This document shows, in pieces, positions 5,211 to 7,905 of a stretch of DNA of 7,905 nt (positions are counted from its first letter, which is position 1; every line of letters starts with the position of its first letter). Source of the stretch: Verrucomicrobia bacterium TMED56 (lineage in GTDB: Bacteria; Verrucomicrobiota; Verrucomicrobiia; Opitutales; Seribacteraceae). The notes below the pieces were generated by a model that was not told the DNA's origin, searched no databases, and saw only the letters and a list, made by a program, of their open reading frames with translations. Where the stretch lies: the NCBI GenBank assembly GCA_002167265.1, contig NHDJ01000103.1:3611-11515 (forward strand), given 5' to 3'. Both the position numbers and the translations under genes were made by a program.

Positions 5211-6533
5211 ATGAAATATCCTGTTACTATACTAACTCTGCTGTCGATATCGGTAGGACTCTTTGCTCAAGTACCTAACATGGCAACTATGCAATCACCT
5301 GCACCTGAAGGTACATCTTTAGGAGCCAATAACACACTTTCCTCCAGTGGTATTGCACTTGGTAACCGTGTAAAAATGCGCGGATTTGTCGATTTTCGTT
5401 ATGATTACTCCGATTTGGATGGCTTGGCTACTGACGAGAATGGTTTGACTATTGACGATGACGCTCGATTTCGTACTGCTGCCGATGTGGATTTCCTTTT
5501 CGATTTTTCTCCTGTTACAGGTGAAGTACACCTAGCCGCTACTTCAGACGAACTTGGACTTGAACAGGCTTTTTTGCGCTACAACTTTAATCAGGATTTC
5601 AGTCTGACCGCTGGCCGTCAACTGACTGTTTTGAGCTATGAAAAAGATGAGTCCCCCAACATGTATCAAACATCTTACGCATACCTTACAGATGTGTCTG
5701 CGGATGTACAAGGGGGCACCTCTGCTTTAGAAAGTTTTATCGGATTAAATTCTTTTAAAAGCACTGCATCATCAATCGATTCTGCAATGACTGGGGTTCC
5801 GGCTTATGATTCATACGCCGGAACAAATCCAGCAGTTAATCCTGCCGGTTTTCCACTACCATCATTTCGTAGAAATTATGTAGATGGTATACGAGCTAAT
5901 TTCAACAATGGACAGTTCGGTTTGGTTGCGGGTCTCCATAACGGCTACTTTACTGACAATGATAACTTGAATGACGGCAATATTGGTTTGGATATTGCGG
6001 CTTCAGTTATGATTATTCCCGGACTTGAGCTTCGTCTTGGATTTGGATACGAAAACAATGATGACTACGACAAATCAATTGCTGGTTATAATACTTGGGC
6101 AACTGATCTAAGGACTGCTCTTACCAATGCTGGTCTTACGGCAGAAGCTTCCCAAGTTCCTCTTTTCCCTAAATCTGATGATATTAGCCAATTTAATGCA
6201 TGGTTATCCTATCAAACCGGCGGTCTTACCCTTGCCATGGAATGGGACATGTGGGACATGTATGTTATAGATATGTGGAATTTGATGTTCCTAGCTAACT
6301 ACCAGTTTAATGATTTGTTTGCTTTAACATTCCGATATTCGCACGAGGATTTTGAAGCCGATGTGCAAGGAGGAGGAGAAGGGGACAGCAACCGTTTTAC
6401 AATTGGTCCGATGTTTACGATTACAGATTTCTTAACCATTGGAGTTGAGTACAGTCATGCGGAGCTTGATTCTACGATTACTGGCGACACCAGTGTCGAC
6501 GAACTCTATGCTGAAACGATCTTCTCTTTCTAA
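5211..6533 (+). CDS. Outer-membrane beta-barrel protein (porin-like, BBP2-type)
   Basis: From the ATG at 5211 this is 440 residues, opening with a clear signal peptide (MKYPVTILTLLSISVGLFA, cut before Gln20). The mature protein alternates polar and hydrophobic residues in short amphipathic strands, is rich in Asp, Asn, Gly and aromatics, and ends in Phe (YAETIFSF), the usual C-terminal signal for insertion by the BAM machinery. Recurrent strand-turn units such as LRYNFNQDFSLTAGR, ANYQFNDLFALTFRYSHED and IGPMFTITDFLTIGVEYSH resemble the putative porin-2 (BBP2/OmpL-like) family. After the signal peptide comes the conserved SGIALGN segment (46-52), shared with the next gene. A 33-bp longer frame from 5178 exists but overlaps the promoter. 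Expected role: a general or substrate-selective channel in the outer membrane; the substrate is unknown. Confidence 0.85.
   Translation: MKYPVTILTLLSISVGLFAQVPNMATMQSPAPEGTSLGANNTLSSSGIALGNRVKMRGFVDFRYDYSDLDGLATDENGLTIDDDARFRTAADVDFLFDFSPVTGEVHLAATSDELGLEQAFLRYNFNQDFSLTAGRQLTVLSYEKDESPNMYQTSYAYLTDVSADVQGGTSALESFIGLNSFKSTASSIDSAMTGVPAYDSYAGTNPAVNPAGFPLPSFRRNYVDGIRANFNNGQFGLVAGLHNGYFTDNDNLNDGNIGLDIAASVMIIPGLELRLGFGYENNDDYDKSIAGYNTWATDLRTALTNAGLTAEASQVPLFPKSDDISQFNAWLSYQTGGLTLAMEWDMWDMYVIDMWNLMFLANYQFNDLFALTFRYSHEDFEADVQGGGEGDSNRFTIGPMFTITDFLTIGVEYSHAELDSTITGDTSVDELYAETIFSF
6243..6260 (+). repeat. Tandem 9-bp repeat inside the barrel gene
   Basis: TGGGACATG occurs twice in direct succession, in frame, and encodes WDMWDM. 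A third related DMW follows six codons later. It lies in a predicted strand and may be a small slippage duplication. Confidence 0.6.
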
Positions 6534-6556
6534 AGCAACATTTATAATAACTTTTT

Positions 6557-6587
6557 AAAAAATTCCGCCAACTGGCGGTTTTTTTTT
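6557..6587 (+). terminator. Intrinsic terminator after the first barrel gene
   Basis: CCGCC (6565-6569) pairs with GGCGG (6574-6578) around AACT, or as a 6-bp inverted repeat around AC, followed by nine T (6579-6587) and preceded by an A tract. It lies about 31 bp after the stop codon and separates the two barrel genes into distinct transcripts. Confidence 0.88.
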
Positions 6588-6611
6588 GGTTTTTAATTCA
6601 ATTTTAGAAGA

Positions 6612-6640
6612 TTGACTTGGTTTCCATTTTTCAATGAAAT
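6612..6640 (+). promoter_or_regulatory. Candidate promoter of the second barrel protein gene
   Basis: TTGACT (6612-6617), then 17 bp, then TGAAAT (6635-6640). The -35 box is good and the -10 box matches at four of six positions. The distance to the ATG is similar to that of the preceding gene, which also uses a TTGAC box. An AAATAT alternative (6637-6642) would need a 19-bp spacer. Confidence 0.4.
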
Positions 6641-6680
6641 ATGAATCTTTGAAACAATTCACCACCTATCTAAACTGATT

Positions 6681-7905
6681 ATGAAGCAAACTTCTTCTCT
6701 ATTAATTGCCCTTTTGATGGTTGCTGGCTCGGTAGTCGCACAAATTCAAGGGACTCCTCAAAAAATACCCTATTCTAATAAATCTATTGGATATAATCCA
6801 AATATTGATCGTTCTGGAATAGCATTAGGAAACCATTTTATTCTTAATGGTTACGCAAATGTGGAGTTTTTCAGTAAGGACGAGGACGGGGTTGCTTCCG
6901 GTTCTTGGATGGAACCCTTAATGAATATGTTTAATAAAGATACTGGATTTAATGCTTATGCCGACTTAGATTCGCATATAAAATTTGACCCGGTTAGTCT
7001 AAAAATTCATACAAATGTATCTGACGCAATTTTTGTTGAGCAGTTATATCTAGATTTTCAAGTAAATGATGTTTTTTCACTTGAAGCAGGTAAATTTGTT
7101 TCTCACCGATCTCTAATTCCTGAAGAACTAAATGAAAAGTTCTTTAGGACAAGTACATACCACCTGCAGCAAGGTTTCCTTGGTACTAAATTTAGTATCC
7201 TAGTTATGGAGGAGTTGTTTGATTTAGTTACTGACGCTGTTACAGCCTCCGACCAGGCTGCCATCGATAATTTGGTATCGATTTTTGGGATAGATGCAGT
7301 TACTGATTTAAATGATCCTCAATTCGATACCAATACCTTAATGGCATCGGTTTCCAAAGCTTATGTAGAAATGTTTTCATCATTAATGCTTTTACGTGAC
7401 GATTATAAAACTAGCTATAACAAAGGCATTCGTGGTAATGTGTCCCTTTCTGCAGTTGATTTATCATTTGCTATTACAGAGTCTATATGGAACCAAATGC
7501 CTGATATGGGAGATGGTGATTTTGCGTTAGATCTAAATGCTGTAATATACCTTAATCCTTCTTTTGCTGGAAAAATAGGCTATGCTTATGAGTCAGCAGA
7601 AAGTGTTGGATCTTTACTAGGGTTGGTCATCCCAGATTCCTCAGATGATATTCATCACCTAAATACTGGAATTGAGTTTAAAAATGCCGGATTTACTAGT
7701 GCATTAGAATACGATTATATGAAACTGAATCCACTTGATACAAATATTTGGGATTTAGCTCTTCTTTTACACTATCAAGTGAACGATTTATTTGGGCTTG
7801 GATTTCAATATTCTCACGAAGATCTAGAAACTCCTATGGGAGATGGGGATAGCGATAAATTTAGCTTGTCTTTAAATTTTAATGTGACTGATAATTTTCT
7901 AATCG
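6681..7905 (+). CDS. Second outer-membrane beta-barrel protein, paralogue of the first (3' end beyond window)
   Basis: The frame is open from the ATG at 6681 to the right edge: 408 codons without a stop. The signal peptide is MKQTSSLLIALLMVAGSVVA, cut before Gln21. The protein parallels the preceding gene: SGIALGN (45-51), VEQLYLDFQVNDVFSLEAGK (119-138, against EQAFLRYNFNQDFSLTAGR), YNKGIRGN (246-253, against YVDGIRAN) and HYQVNDLFGLGFQYSHED (364-381). Aligned to its neighbour it should end about 25-30 residues past the edge. Between about 170 and 245 it carries a segment that looks helical and acidic (MEELFDLVTDAVTASDQAA and following), unlike the Pro/Gly/Ala-rich loop of the neighbour. This may be an extracellular loop or a plug. 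It has its own promoter and is separated by a terminator, so it is probably regulated independently. Substrate unknown. Confidence 0.82.
   Translation, partial: MKQTSSLLIALLMVAGSVVAQIQGTPQKIPYSNKSIGYNPNIDRSGIALGNHFILNGYANVEFFSKDEDGVASGSWMEPLMNMFNKDTGFNAYADLDSHIKFDPVSLKIHTNVSDAIFVEQLYLDFQVNDVFSLEAGKFVSHRSLIPEELNEKFFRTSTYHLQQGFLGTKFSILVMEELFDLVTDAVTASDQAAIDNLVSIFGIDAVTDLNDPQFDTNTLMASVSKAYVEMFSSLMLLRDDYKTSYNKGIRGNVSLSAVDLSFAITESIWNQMPDMGDGDFALDLNAVIYLNPSFAGKIGYAYESAESVGSLLGLVIPDSSDDIHHLNTGIEFKNAGFTSALEYDYMKLNPLDTNIWDLALLLHYQVNDLFGLGFQYSHEDLETPMGDGDSDKFSLSLNFNVTDNFLI

Noticed and set aside
1..7905. CRISPR arrays, tRNA or rRNA genes, insertion sequences
   Set aside because: I saw no spaced direct repeats, cloverleaf-like segments, transposase motifs or terminal inverted repeats.

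Overview
The window looks like an AT-rich Gram-negative chromosome segment, most probably from a marine Verrucomicrobiota (Opitutales/Puniceicoccales-like). This placement is an inference. It rests on outer-membrane beta-barrel proteins resembling the BBP2 porin-like family common in PVC bacteria, an ECF sigma factor followed by a single-pass membrane protein and a secreted PDZ protein, weak Shine-Dalgarno sequences, and an ebo-type gene cluster. No rRNA, tRNA, CRISPR array or mobile element was seen.

Left part (1-2868, minus strand): three tightly spaced genes form a leftward operon in the order eboE, eboC, eboD. They encode an EboE-like TIM-barrel protein, an EboC-like integral membrane protein of the UbiA superfamily, and an EboD-like 3-dehydroquinate synthase homologue cut by the left edge. 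The ebo cluster is known from cyanobacteria, Bacteroidetes, pseudomonads and eustigmatophyte plastids. In Nostoc punctiforme it is linked to moving the scytonemin precursor to the periplasm, but its general biochemical role is unresolved. Here E precedes C and D, unlike the alphabetical order of the classic cluster.

Divergent spacer (2869-3154): it holds a strong hairpin flanked by A8 and T7 tracts, so it could terminate transcription on either strand. It also holds a short perfect palindrome, a possible promoter for the sigma gene, and a possible minus-strand promoter about 130 bp from the hairpin. The minus-strand arrangement would fit a small RNA or an attenuated leader upstream of eboE.

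Middle part (3155-5119, plus strand): an ECF sigma factor, a membrane protein placed like an anti-sigma factor but without a zinc motif, and an exported PDZ-domain protein with no protease domain. Together they suggest an envelope-sensing regulatory unit.

Right part (5211-7905, plus strand): two divergent paralogous outer-membrane barrel proteins, each with a signal peptide and its own TTGAC-type promoter. An intrinsic terminator separates them, and the second runs off the right edge. Whether the upstream sigma factor controls them is unknown.
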